Source of the DNA: Trichoplax sp. H2
Taxonomy: Eukaryota > Placozoa > Uniplacotomia > Trichoplacea
Assembly (NCBI GenBank): GCA_003344405.1
Contig: NOWV01000037.1
Span: forward strand, 248,001 to 312,000
DNA: 64,000 nt
Direction: 5' to 3'
Shown: piece after piece, positions 27,854 to 41,638 of the stretch
Layout: each line of letters opens with the position of its first letter
Numbering within the stretch: position 1 is the first letter of the stretch
The notes under the pieces: generated by a model
What the model saw: the letters and a program-made list of their open reading frames with translations, nothing else
What the model was told of the DNA's origin: nothing
The model's database searches: none
Position numbers and translations under genes: made by a program

Positions 27854-29905
27854 TCAATCTGGTGAAATTACACCTTTCTTTAAGATCAAGTTTCCATACA
27901 GTGCAGTTTCTCTATAAGAAACGTGACATAAAATACAAGCAAAAAATTTAGCAACTTACAATCATATTATGAATTTAAAGACACTACACTTCTACAGACC
28001 CAGTCGCGATAACGAGAAACGCTTTTTTTGCCTGATCATAGAACTCAAACCTTTCAATCTTGTGAAGAGGGACCTTTATAATTATAGGCAAATGAATATT
28101 TTATTGAATAAACAACTGACCAAAGTCATTGTAAGGTTTTGATTCGACATACTTTTTTCCCTTCATGTTTCTCTATAATATCGCTATATACTTGCCATAC
28201 TGGTGTTTTTAAACCCCTCTGTTTATCACTGTCAACAAGGTCCATGACCGCAGCCTACAAAAAAAATGCGATTCAATAGTTTCATTAATTACATAGCCTC
28301 TCAAATTACTATTGATAGGTATTGCAATATACACCATGTATGCTGAATAAGTATCCAGTGGCATTAATTGCAGAATAGCATCCAGTAATTGAGGGATTGT
28401 TACTCCTAAATATTGCAATCAAAATTTGAGAACAATTTTAATAAATTAGAGTAATAATGCAATCTAATGCTACAGTAGCAGTAATGAACATATTTATTAA
28501 TTTAACAAGACTATCTAGCATAGGAAGAATAAAGTTACCATCAGCCCTTATTATTTCTGGGCCAGCCTTAGCAACTGAAGCACTTGGAAAATTTGCATCT
28601 GCAAGAACTTAAGGGATTGCAGTAAAATCAGTCAGCAGTCTTTGAATATTTCTTGAACATAAATCAGATATAACTCATAGCTATGCTAGGCCAAAGAAAG
28701 CATTTTGAATTAATTATTAAACCTTTTATAGCTAGCGTAGAAATCAGTCTTGTAAAAGGATAAAAGTCTGATCGATACGCGTGTAGTAGTGATGCACATT
28801 AATATAATACCTCCTGATCAACGCTGACCTCACATCTATAGAGTTATCATTCTGAAACTAGCTTAAAGGGGTATCTTAAAAAGTTATTGATGGTCTGAGA
28901 ATGCATTTATTACCTGAGCTAGTAGCATAAAATTTACAACAATTCAAATTTAGAAATTGTAAGCTGATGATGAGTTGTGCCTTTTTCAACTAATCCATGA
29001 GAAAACTACTATCCTAGCATGATCAAGCTGTCTTCCTTACCTTACTATCCTTAGCGCACAATTTGCTGTAGAAACTGTAATAGGGAATAGCTACTAGCAC
29101 TTATTGTATGACATGACTCTTGTCAATTATATTACTAACAAACAGTATATCGTTTTAATTTGTAAAAATGCAATCTTTGGACAGAATTTTATGGCATCAG
29201 TATGATGGATTACTGATAGTATGAGCAGTAATAATGAGTCCGAATAGGAATTTGAGGAGTATAATACAAGTGGAGAGTTTATTGCAATTACATAGGAGTA
29301 GTTAGTGTATAGGACGAGTCCAAATAGCAATGGGAACAGCACCAAAATCGGAATGATGCTTATCTTGATACCATTTTACTAGTCCAAGTTGGTGGTAAAG
29401 ATATTCCCTAGCTGTTTATGATCCATCGTAACTACTGTCAAGTCTATACCTAAGCTTATGGCTCTCTATTTTCACGAATAAGGCGCATTTATGTCCATTT
29501 CATTGACTAAAATCGTATACCGCATTCGAGCTAACTTCATCTTGTTCTACACTTACGTGTAATAACTGTCTAGTTGTGAAGAACGAACGACCTCGATTGG
29601 TTGAGACAAAAATTCTAGATTGATGAGTAAATCGGTCAAAAGTGGCCAAAAGAATTATTACCCATAAATGAAACATCAAGACAGAACTACTCTTCCGCAT
29701 AACAGCCTGATCATTTGACTTTTCTTTCGTGTCTACCACACCGTAGTTGAAAAATACACTCATCTGTACAAAACTGGTCGAAGGAAACAACCATCACGGC
29801 TAAAGTAGAAATGTTATTACCTAGCTCATCACCGTGCCCCATTCGGCCCAAGGCATACAGCATTTCTGGTGATAAAATGCTTGGAATATTTTTCAGCATA
29901 ACCAT
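27854..29905 (-). CDS. FUOM: Fucose mutarotase (FUOM / FucU-RbsD family)
   Basis: Six reverse-strand exons join in frame: 29821-29905, 28539-28607, 28335-28405, 28153-28254, 28000-28073 and 27854-27911. They give 152 residues against about 154 in human FUOM. Diagnostic pieces are LSPEMLYALGRMGHGDE (the His in GHGDE is the conserved catalytic-site histidine of the family, residue ~24), VLADANFPSAS, TIPQLLDAILQLMPLDTY, GLKTPVWQVY, KIERFEFYDQAKKAF and ETALYGNLILKKGV. The enzyme interconverts alpha- and beta-L-fucose, feeding the salvage route to GDP-fucose, and acts in the cytosol. The start chosen is the first Met of MVMLKNIP, at 29905; the second Met two codons on is equally possible. The exon-5 donor is GG|GTCTGT, and the alternative reading through it stops after a few codons. 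Confidence 0.96.
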
Positions 29906-32900
29906 CGTGAGATTAGCACAAGCGAAAGAATCAGAGCCCAATTCTCAATCAATCTAGAGAGGAAAAATAGGATCAAAAATTTCGGCGACGAAAGAGTTTG
30001 GTAGGATTGGCCGTAACGATGGTTATAATCAATCAATAAGGATACAGCATGTCGGATGGACGTCTCCAATACTGCCAATATATAGTTATTAGTATGAAAT
30101 AGTCCCTCAGTTCGAGCGGAAGTATTTGATTTTATTTATTTGCTCTATCGATTTTTGGATGGCAAAGTATAGAGAGATTATTGCTATGGGCTTTGACAAT
30201 CTTGCATGGACAGTAGCTAGATGTTGGTATAAAGAACAGTATTTGTACGTTAGTTGGAGCCATATTTTTACCCTTATTCTATTTCGAATCAGAAATAAAC
30301 ATACTGGTAGAAGTACTGTAGTACTGCACAGTTTAATGGATACTATAGATATAGTAGCAAGGTTAGGATTTAGGCTTTGGGTATCGACATCTACAAATAT
30401 TCCTTAACCCGGACATTAGCAGAGGTCTATTTCTAAAATTCCATGGTGAGGGTTAGGGTTAGTATAGTTATATAGCCAAACTAGAACGCTAATTGGCAGC
30501 CTAGTTGTTTAAGTCATACTCAATAAATTCCATCGGTTAAGCTTGATGAGTTCTTGGGATAGGTGGGCAATTAACTCACTGGGCATGGCTAAGCTGCATT
30601 ATACCGTGGATAATGTAGGAGTGTTATTGCACAACTGTGAAGAACGTCAAGGATCTGGAGAGGTTTAGTCTTGATATTAAGAAAGAAATGAACGAACAGG
30701 CAGTAAATCATCAGTATCCAAGAGCAAGAATGAATACATCCATCGTCGATGTTAACCAATCCCACTGTTAGGGCGAACACGTTAGAGCCGAAGGACTATA
30801 TATTGTATGCTATCATATGTTATATGCTCTACGCTCTACGGTAGCGTGTTGGGCCACTCTTGATGCTCGAGGTAAAAAGAGATATGTAGTTCCTATTTTA
30901 GGATATAGCTAGTTCATCGTCCTTTTGCCGATAGAATAAATACTGTATCGATGTCAATAATGTAGCTATTAGCATATTGGACTCTAGATGATTTGCTGTA
31001 AAATATTGTCACTAATAACTAATGAATAATCTGAATAGTTGTAAAAGATGGTAGATGAGTGCTATACGGATTATAGCTGCAAATGCTACAAGGAGCATTG
31101 AAGCAAGCAAAGTTAGATGATTTAGTAGCTTTGTCTAAAATTCTTGCTAGTAGTTGTATTCGCCTAGAGTAGAACTGAGTGCATGTTATCTTTGTGCAAT
31201 ATAAAGATCGAAATATCATTTCAATCCGCATTCGATCCTTCATGTAGTAATGTAGACAAGAATTGGCACTAGTGAACGATCAAGTCAACGAACATTATTT
31301 TTTTCATATTGCCAGTAACAGTAGCATAAGACTAGTAGAAAATAGCAAATGGCCTAATTAGAGATGATAAATTAAGATATCAGAATTAGTTACGCCAAAT
31401 ACACTTTCAATGCCAGCGATTGCAGGTCAATAATCTGGCATAGGCATCGCAAAAGGGAAATGATGCAATCACGATTTATTGTTGAACGATATTTTTCCAA
31501 CTGGATAACAAACCCTACTTTACGGATAAGCTTAATTCTAATATTTCAACGTTTTCTCTACCAAAATGAAATACTATCTGACAGAAACCCTATTAAAAGA
31601 TATTCTTTATTCATAAGTAGAAGGTTAAAATGGCTGTGAACATATTATATTTTCAAAACAGACTAGAATATGAGAAGAGGTTGTCCTACATTAGATCCAA
31701 TTCAATAAGCTACTTTAAGTTATATTACATGAGCGCTTAGACGCTACTAGTAATTATATACTCATATAATCAGAACTTAGGCTGCAATATTTATAACATG
31801 ACTTAAAGCGATACGTATACTATGCCTATCCAATGTTCATCACTTGCTAATAAAATACTTATTCTGAAAAGTAATAAAGTAATAAATTATGATGAAGGAG
31901 GTGTATCATGATATAATTACATGAATAGTTTAAGAATGCCAACAAGTTAATTAACGATTCAAATTATTATTAATGCAATAGATTACGTCTTCCTTGTTAA
32001 CATTCAATTTTGATAGACTGGACAATAACTATCCCTATTCCCTATCATCAAGATATTACAACTAGACTATCTCAATCATTTTTTTCCTTTGCTACCATTT
32101 GAGTATTGTAATTGATATAAAGTATATTTGTAGGTATCTGTAGTCTGTGTCATAATTGCTTGGCGATTTCCTTTTTACGTCGAAATTGACAACACTGTTG
32201 GGACCATACAATATAATCGTATTAATTATAAGCATCCAAAGTAGAGTAGACTTTATTTTATAATGGACCCACAAATTAACGATCATCATGACTAACAAAC
32301 ATTCTTACAACACTGTTAGTAACTATAATTACAGAAATAACATATTTTGAGCACCAATGGCAAAGGTTCAAAGTAGTCAGCAGTTATGAATAGCTAGCTA
32401 GAATAACAGGGAATTACTTCATACAAGGTTACTATCTATTCTTACTTATTTAATATGGTACTACCATGATGACTTCCTTCCAGGACAAAATTCTCTCTTC
32501 TTACCTAATCACTATCCATAGGGTTAAAAGAGCTCATTAAACATGTTATGATACGAAAGTGTCTATTGACTTAAAAAAAAATAATGTATGTTAATACAAG
32601 AAACCGTTCTCCATTCATACATTAATGTCTACATTGGATATCAAGTCAAAAATATCGCAGTTCTATGTTATTAACAAATTGTAGGGGGATGGCTAGCAAT
32701 TATAAAAGTTGTATAATTGCATGGCTACCGTTATCCAATCGGCTGAATAAGCGATTGTTATCCATTAGTCCATTAGTGGTTAAAAATTAAACAAGGGAAA
32801 GAATTAATCCCATTGATATCTCAACAATTCAGATTGCTACACTAATTTCTACATCTATCCTATTTATATCAATCAATACTATTATTAATAACAATAGATT

Positions 32901-33529
32901 GACGTCGGAATACTAATTAAGAATTGAAGTTAGAACTTGAGTGATTACTAGTATTTCTACCATTTTTCCGATGATTTATAGCCAGTAGATGATTCCTCCG
33001 ATTACAACTACTTGATCTGTTTTCAGTATGCAATTATTTTATTGAAAAAATTTAATTAAAAACTAATCTTACTTTATTCCGCTTATGGTCTGTTGATCTG
33101 TTATCTGATAGCGGTTATAAAGCCTTGAACCTACCCAACTAGCCATCTTGACTAGATCCAAGAGTTTTACTTTTGATTGATTTTGCTGATACAAGATTCT
33201 ATTTTAAAAAGGTGCAATCAAGATTCCATTTAAGAAGGTCTAATCGTTCCGCTTTTGATACTACTCTATCGTAGACTAATTGAAAACAGCCTCTTTTATC
33301 TCAAGTCCATCTATTTTGGGTTTTTTCGAGCGCAGATTCTGTCATACATCGAGGATTTATTGATTATTTAAATCATAGCAAGTTTAATATATTGGTACCT
33401 TGGACGCTTTCAACTGGCAAAAAGTTTCGTAATTTCTTCATAAGGCAAACAACTTTACACATAAACAAAAAATAGATCATTCATTGACTGGATTTAAATT
33501 AGGTTTATGGTACAATTGCTATTACAAAT
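29906..33529. other. 3.6 kb spacer between divergent FUOM and SLC39A13
   Basis: It must contain both promoters. A 93-codon frame at 30126-30407 (+) has no recognisable domain and no splice partner, and is not called. Two telomere-type units (GGGTTAGGGTTAG) occur at 30450-30462. No other structured element was recognised. Confidence 0.5.
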
Positions 33530-36500
33530 ATGGTTCGTGTTAAAAATATCATGAAGAGTTTTACCTGGTTATTTATTATTTCAATTTTCCTATCGGATCA
33601 TGCTATTAACGGTCAAATTCACCGCTACGGTGCATCACGGAAACGGAACACAACTCTTTTAGCCGATGATAATTCAAGTTTGCCAAAAAGTCATTTGCAT
33701 GGATTGAGAGAAACATGGATGTATGCGATTCCATCGGCAGCACTAGTAGGCTTAAGTGGTATATTTCCCTTGCTAGTTATTCCATTAGAAGCAGTACCAA
33801 AGTTAAAAGATCAAGGTTAGTCACTCCTGTTAATCATTACACAACAACATGATTGACGTCGTCACTTTCTTCCGCTTTGATTCTTTTAGTTTTCAACATT
33901 TATTTTCAAAATACGAATACGAAATAATTGATAAATAAAATATTATTATAAAATAGACGCAGACTTGTTGCAGTCTAGACAATATATTTTTAGTCCTAGT
34001 ACACTGTAATAATGAGATGACTACAGGGACAAATCTTACCAGATACTGGAATGGAGAGGACATTAATTAAATTACCCAATATATATATCATTGAAACAAT
34101 TTTTCTTGGCTTAGAATAGTTTTCCAATTCTTTACAGCCAATATAACATCTATTTTCAGCTTCCGTATTCCTTTCTTAGATATTACTATTTCGATATATT
34201 TACTACATCAAGATGACAGGCTTTGCCTACATTTCCATTTAATGTGGACTAGAATCATAGTTACAGTCAAGAGTGTGAAGAAAGTCCGATTGAAATCTGT
34301 TTGCTATATTTCCTGACTAATATTTTTGAAAATATGAATGGGCATGCTAATTTAAGTTTCATCAGCAATCCTTTCTGAACATTTTAATTTCCGTTTGAAG
34401 CTTACCTGCTAATATACTGATAAAGGTTTCTTAATTTTTTTTTTGTCTCCTTCAATGCTTATAAATGAACTCCATTTTTGTTTTAAATGCTTTATCGACA
34501 TTTTTTATAATCTATTCGACGCAATAAAAGTCTTACTCATTACCAATATCCACCCTTTTACATTCCGGTATAAAGTATTCATATTTTATTGCCATAAGTT
34601 GTCGATGAATCATTAAATCTCTGAGTTCATCACCTTACAGTAATCATTTGTAAAATAAGACATTTTTATACGAGGCATTCTTTTCTAGTAGCCATAACTC
34701 AACCAACACAAAATAATTTTAATCCTGCATAGACGTACTTGGATTTCACATAAAATATTAATTCGATTCCGCAAGTTTTCTATCACCTATTAAATAAATT
34801 ATTAGTACCCATAGTCCTTTTCACTCTCCCTTTCTGAAACACTTTGATGCCAATAGTGGGCATATTTGAACTCAATAATATACAGTACTACAGTACAGCT
34901 AGTTTAAGTTTTTAAAAAGAATCATTGCCCACCCATCACGACGATTAAATCCCGAAAACCTACAAACTCAAAACTCAGACTCAATTTAACGAAATAGAGG
35001 TTTCAGCTTTAAATTTGAACATATACTGAATTTGGATCAGCAATATCAATGACTTGAGTCCATAATATTGCTTTACTTATTTCAATATCCACGCGTATAT
35101 CGTTCCTACCACTTCAATGATATTCATCTGCTGCATTGAATTTGAAATCAAAAAAATTTTCAGAATTAAGGACGATAGATTAAAAATGGGTAAAATAGCT
35201 TTCCTAGAAATATTATATGTATCACCGATGGGTAATGTTATCACGTTATTAGGAACGTAAATCAACACAGACAAACTAGTCGTCCTGGACAGTATACGAC
35301 TACTTTAACGCCCCGCTCATTTTTTATTTAGTCTACGGTGTTAATTTAGTCTATCATTATTGTATTTTCTATTGCTTATTTTACGATGACAAAATGAATG
35401 CATTAACAATAATTCTGTAACAGTACGTTAAAAGTTAGCAGTAGCGTGTCAAGAACAACAAGGCCTATCCCAACTGTTGATCATTCTTATTTCTGGGGAA
35501 TAAGGCAGGATTTAAATGGATAACTCATTAAGATTGATTCTTAAGTAAAAGGGCGTTTAATTCAAGGCTTATTCCTGTATTGCGGAATTACTCCGTTATT
35601 ATCGTCATTCATCAACTAATATGAATTAAGCAAACTTTTCTGGTCATATCAAGTTATTTAGCCATAATTATACATCTATTTGATCAAGGCAATTTTTTAA
35701 ATAATTCACCCTAAATTGAATGAGCAGGAAAAAACAATTGATCAATATAGAGAGAAAAGACAATCAGCCATTAATTACTATTGCTATCAATTGTCCTACT
35801 TTAGCTATTCGAATATTCAAGGATAGAATCATTGTGACAGTAGAAGAATAAACTCAATTAATCTATAAATAATTGAAGAATTTTCTTTTAATCTTGGACC
35901 ATGACAACAAGAATATAGACTCTGTATAGTTCAGCATTAATCACGATGATATTGTAAGGATTCAATTTTTTTTGTTGTCCATTGCAGAACTTGTCTTCTT
36001 TTAACTTTCCTACTTAACAATAGCAATCTTAGTAACTATCTGCAAGTATTTGATATAAAGTTACGGAAGGTTTAACATGCATTCTGTAAACTTAAATGAG
36101 AAAGTGCATAAATAATTGTCTTTCATCAGGGCTTCCTTCCACACGGTCACTAGAACTGCCTTGCGCTATTATAAGTCATTTAATACGAGCAGATTATATG
36201 GTTGTTTTGTATATTTTCTGCATCATAAACTACAGTATCTTCTGTAAATATTTCATGCCTGGAATTGAAGATAGACTCCGGCAGTGGACCAGAAATAACA
36301 AAATAATACTAAGACGTATTAATCGGTTAGAATTACCTAACATTTGTTGTAGATTCTACGTTTCCTCACATTGACAACGCTATTTTTCCCGTTGCCGAAA
36401 TATTACTCAGTAAAGTACGTCTTAATAGAATAAAAAACTTTTCAACAAATTCTGACCGAAGGAATCATTTCGATAATACTAATTCCACTGTCTCCTTAGA

Positions 36501-39500
36501 AAATTACCCTGAAAAAATCGATATACATGTAAATAATTTCAATTTGTGAGTAAGACGACTGTATATGTTGACGATACGGTACAAAGGCAGCAAATGAATT
36601 ATGTAATAAGTACAATTTTAATTTAGTTTCAAAGTCTTCTGTAACATTTTCTTGTCACATTGTGCCCTGCTATGTAGATAGATCGATTGAGGGTTTATCT
36701 TAAATTATTTATAATTATTATACAGTATATTACCCATAGTTCAATTTCTAGCTAATCATTTTCTATCTAAGCTATATTAAGATCATTTCACTCATTTATA
36801 GACATGTATCAATCAATTTTTGATGGCTCAGAAACGGTATATTAATATAGTCCATTTGATATTGGAGATTCAAGAACAGACCATAAAAATGCCTATATAT
36901 GCCCGTACATCATATATCTCTTTAAATATTTCTACGTCAGCATTATCCACACATTATTGATATGTATTTACATATAAATTCGTCGTACAAAGTTGTTATT
37001 ATCGTTACGATATTTCTTCAATGTGTGTTACAGTGTTTAATTTCTATCTTTATCTAGCATTTGTATTTAAAATCACTTCAATCTTTGTGATTTATAGCTA
37101 CATCCAGAAAATTTAATATTCTGTTATGTTTTGCTGTGGGCGGTTTAATTGGCGATGTCTTTCTTCATCTTTTACCAGAAGCTTGGGCGCACCAAAACAA
37201 TGATCCACGTAAATAATCATAAATTAAGCACTCAAAATGGTTTTAATCGTATTTTTCATCCTTAGTTCATCTAGCTAATAATCATCATTAATTTAGTATT
37301 GGTGTATTTCCTTAGATTATCATACAAAAATTGGACTTTGGGCGATATTTGGCATCGTATTTTTTATGCTATGTGAAAAGATATTTCCAGAAGGAGAAGA
37401 TGAAGCTAATGATGATGAAGAAGCGGAAGCAAAGGTGAGGCAATGATCACAATATAACTTGGTTTTAAATATAATAGTACTGTAAGATCATACTATCGTT
37501 AAAATATATTTCAATATAAACTGTGGCTATTGCAATATTGACGAAATTTATATTCACTATCAGCTCAATGAAATAAATGGAGATTCGCATAGTTCGAAAG
37601 GCAACGATGTTTGTGTAGATAAGCAAACCAATGGACTTATTCCGAATGGAAATGGTCCTCATCAAACCAACGGTAGTGCAACCAAGAGAAAGGGCAAACT
37701 TACATCAAATGGAACTAAACAGCATCATCCAATCAATGAAAAAAATGGACATAGTCAAAGTAACGGTCATTCTAACGGCCATACTAATGGCTATTCTAAT
37801 GGCCATACTAATGGCTATTCTAATGGTCATACTAATGGATATACTAATGGCCATACTAATGGCCATACTAATGGCAATCATCATTTAGCTGACGGTAACA
37901 ACAAAATTGAATTGGCAAATATGTCGATTAACTTAAGTTGGCATTTACGTACTATATAATACTGCTGATAGAAGAAATAGCTTTCGTACTTGAATCGGAA
38001 AGGAGTAAGGTATCTGACAATATTTTTTCAATATAAATAGGGAATCATCAACCTGCTGTACAAAATAAGAAACAACAAATCAAGGTAGTAATTAATTATT
38101 GTATTATCCATTAAAAGATCAGCTTGACGCATGTTTTAGCACAAATAGGACTTCTTCTATAGTATATTCTCAGTTTAATACCGTACATTATCACTAATTT
38201 TAACCACTTAAGTTTTTCATATTCAATGTTATTCCTTCGTTTAAAACCAGAGTACCATACAAGTATGTAGTAATTGGATTTACTTTAGTGTTCTTGTATC
38301 TCAAATTATCATGCTTGCTGTTTTATTTTTAGACAAGTGGTTACTTAAACCTACTAGCTAATGTGGTTGATAATTTTACTCATGGATTAGCTGTAGCTGG
38401 CGGTTATGCTCTTGGAGTTAATGTAAGTAAATTTAACAGGATATGAATATAGAAATATGAATACAATATCGCAGCGCCAGAGATTTAGTTACATAGTACA
38501 ATGCTTTTCATTAAATCTACTACAGTTTGATTGTAAAATAACTTCTATTTCTGTACCTCATCAAACGACACTAAATTCGGTTGACCTAAACAGATTCTAG
38601 AAAGAAAAAATCTGTTTAGATCATATCTTGCAAAATTTTAATTACAAATCAACTACTGTATCCAAGACACTATAGTGGGTCATAAAGAAAGTACTATACT
38701 CAGTAATTCTGTTAGCCTAAATATATATGCATTCCTTACTGCTAATGAGTGTTCAATATCCCTTATTGGCATACTGGATTATGCTATAGATTAGTTTAAT
38801 CTGAAGTAAGCATGATAAGATTACTTCTTCACAATCCGGTTAATTAGTATCATACGCACCTTATGCACTATCATTTAGGAATTTTTTGATGTTGGTATTG
38901 AATGCACCTAATCATACTTTTAACTACTGTAAATATTTCTACACTTTAATTTTATTTTCGAGAAAGAAAGTTTTAGTTAGGAATAGCTATATACTTTTAC
39001 ATAGTAATTGCTCATTTTTTTCGTTATTTATCTTGCTGGCCAACATTGAATAGCGACTTTACAAACTTCATTTTTCCTTCGCCTCTATCTAGGTTGGTAT
39101 ATGTACTACTGCAGCAATTTTATTACACGAAGTCCCTCATGAGGTAACATGGCTGGCTATAGTTAATTTTTTTGTAAATTTGGAGACATTTAGCAGTAAC
39201 GAAACAGATAACGTACTTATGTATCAGCGATTTATAGTTTATAATTTGTAATATATCTAAATTGTACGTTGAACTGGTTATAGAAAATTTAATTTGTAAA
39301 TTACCCTAACGTGTATCCACAGTCAGCACTAATAAATTATGTTATCACAATCAGGTTGGCGATTTTGCAATACTGCTAAAGTCTGGATTTACGAGATGGC
39401 AAGCCGCTGTAGCTCAGGTTTATTACTGATATATTAGATATAGTTAACTTTCTCACAAAACTGCTTACATTCTTCTACTGGAATAGTCAGTAGTCTAGTT

Positions 39501-40122
39501 TGACATTGTGCATAGTCTATATAGTTCTACCTTATCTGTATCCATACAGATCAAGTATTAATAGTCTACTGCTAATAGGCTCCTAATATATATTTCTATG
39601 ATTATTGCCATGTATAGATGATTACTGCAACCGGAGGTCTATTTGGTGTAGTATTTGGAATTATTGCAGAAGATGCATGTAAGTATATAAATTTTTTTCT
39701 ACTTTAAAGGTAGAAATTTTATAGTACTGGATGAAATTTCTTCATGGTAGTCTAACGTTGTTCCTCTCTAACTGATATCACTAATGCGATATACGCATTC
39801 CTTCTTTTGCAATAATAGCCAACTCAACAGTATGGATACTACCATTTACTTCTGGTGGATTCATCTACGTCTCGTTAGTTACAATTGTACCTGATTTGCA
39901 AAAAGAAACTGATCCTATGTAAGTAATTGCATCAAGAAAGTGGTTTTCTCTCATATCAGTTATTTAGTTGAAATATTATTGTCCGCATTACATAGCACAG
40001 CGAACATGCTAACGCGATATGACATTTTCTTATTCTTTTATAGTGAATCTGTCAAACAGGTTCTGGCATTGCTCTTTGGTGTTGCTGTTATGGCTGGCGT
40101 CACTATTCTATTTGGGCATTAA
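33530..40122 (+). CDS. SLC39A13: Zinc transporter ZIP13 (SLC39A13), LIV-1 subfamily
   Basis: Eleven exons join in frame: 33530-33815, 37098-37208, 37316-37434, 37564-37894, 38041-38084, 38333-38422, 39093-39143, 39355-39417, 39618-39678, 39819-39918 and 40044-40122. They give 444 residues. A signal-peptide-like start is followed by membrane segments such as VGLSGIFPLLVIPLE and LLCFAVGGLIGDVFLHLLPE. The two metal-site helices read YLNLLANVVDNFTHGLAVA and LLHEVPHEVGDFAILL. DNFTHG, rather than the HNFTDG of ZIP7, is the ZIP13 signature. The family moves zinc out of the early secretory pathway or its vesicles into the cytosol. The protein is ~70 residues longer than human ZIP13 (371) because exon 4 encodes a long His/Asn/Gly loop between membrane segments 3 and 4. 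Intron 1 is 3.3 kb; the rest are short. Either Met 1 or Met 8 could initiate. Confidence 0.95.
37759..37878 (+). repeat. Coding minisatellite: 10 x 12 nt encoding (S/T)NG(H/Y)
   Basis: Ten exact-length 12-nt units, such as TCTAACGGCCAT and ACTAATGGCTAT, lie in exon 4 of the ZIP13 gene. They encode [ST]NG[HYN], about residues 238-277. Six units end in His, three in Tyr and one in Asn. Length is always a multiple of three, so the frame is kept. His-rich cytosolic loops are typical of LIV-1 ZIPs and are thought to bind zinc. Here the loop has grown by tandem duplication. Confidence 0.9.
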
Positions 40123-40246
40123 GTTTTATTGCCTTGAAGGTTAAACTGGCGACGTTTTATTGCATTGAAGGTTAAACTGGCGATATTTTATTGCCTTGAA
40201 GGTTAAACTGACGACGTTTTATTGCCTTGAAGGTTGAACGAACGAC
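40123..40246. repeat. Four 31-bp tandem repeats directly after the ZIP13 stop codon
   Basis: Starting at the base after TAA, the unit GTTTTATTGCCTTGAAGGTT + AAACTGGCGAC is repeated exactly four times (124 bases). Only a few substitutions separate the copies, the last being the most diverged. It therefore forms the first part of the ZIP13 3' UTR. Confidence 0.9.
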
Positions 40247-41638
40247 TATTTTTCCTGAATCAACTGTCTTTACTATGATTCGAGCGAACTTATCGAACTT
40301 CGTAAACAATGAAAGATTGAATCATACTATATCAGTTACCTTATATAAATATTTGAAAATGTAAAATGTTATTTACGAATTGTCGACAATTAAAATATTT
40401 TAATTTCCTCTCTTTGTTACGATCAACTCTTGTACAGTCAAAATATAGTTTAATAGCTGAAAAGTTACTTACTATTGTAGGGTTATCATATATCTCTTAC
40501 GATTAGTTATTTATTAGGCTGCATTCTGGTTTATTTATATTTTGTAAAATAATTCAATAACCTGTGATGTTACTCTTTTAATTTGCCACTCTTGTAAAAC
40601 TTATCAATCTTATCTATTCCGTATTTCAAAAACAGTATCTACAAATCACTGCTCTTATAGCTAATAGGTTACTATCAATGTAAGCAGTTGATTAAGATGT
40701 CCTGTAAAGCTGTGTTTATAAGAAATAATTAACCTTTTCAATGACGCTTTCAAACTTAGTTATACGTACATTAACTATTGTGTACCTCTTACGCGGCTTG
40801 ACTTATTTATCTGTAATGTAAAATCTATCGATACGCCTTGCCTAGACGCCTATCCTATTTATGTACTATACTTTTGATTATTTTTTATGTCAGTATTCAA
40901 CAACAATAAAACTAAAAGTTGATAAAATATTCTAATCGACTTGTGGATACTACTTTATAAATTGAACCTCTAGCTTAGCTCTATATGAGAAGAAAGTTAT
41001 TGAATTAAATTGATACATTTTATCTTTCGACATCAATTTATGGCAATCATAGCGCTTTATCTCACTACACCTTGATGCCAAAATCATCGTATATAAATAC
41101 GATATTTAATTAAGACTGTTCATGAACTGTTTAATAACAATGGCAAGAAATTAATACCGGGAGTGACAGTTAAAAGTTGAATTTGCCTACCAAGAGCTAA
41201 GCAAAAACAAATTTATTGCGTACAATATACCCTGATTTATCATCATTCAAATCGTTTGGTATCAGCAGCATAAATTCTTACAGAGATGGTAAACGACATT
41301 ATAGGTACATCATTTGCAATCACCATAGGTAATCATGAAAGCAATAAGTGTTATTTCTTGAAAGACCTCTGTTAAGATTGTAATTGATAGAAACAGACTT
41401 GATTAAAACGATTAAACACCATAGCATCTGTATATCAGGCAATCTTAATCTATTGCGAAAGTAAAAGATCCAAAAGTTCTGATAGGAAATCGTTATAATT
41501 TACATTACTATAAAGCGATAATATGGCGTAGAGAATGGAAACTATATGTAATTCATTAAATATTGGTATTCCCTTTACGGACAGTTTATACCAATTTTAG
41601 ACCTCTGTCATTTGTCGGACAGCAATTGGAGTAAAAAT
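40247..41638. other. Intergenic stretch between convergent SLC39A13 and YKT6
   Basis: Both 3' UTRs end here. A possible forward polyadenylation signal AATAAA lies at 40905-40910. Nothing coding is seen. Confidence 0.5.

Noticed and set aside
29500-29790. 96-codon reverse open frame
   Set aside because: It falls in FUOM intron 1, is not in phase with the neighbouring exons and has no recognisable domain.
30126-30407. 93-codon forward open frame upstream of FUOM
   Set aside because: No domain, no splice partner, and composition like other chance frames in the window.
30450-30462. Two telomere-type TTAGGG units
   Set aside because: Only about two units; too short to argue for an interstitial telomere or a chromosome fusion.
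37631-37888. Alternative-frame ORF with an ILMA repeat
   Set aside because: It is the second frame of the ZIP13 exon-4 minisatellite; the true frame continues the transporter and matches neighbouring exon phases.
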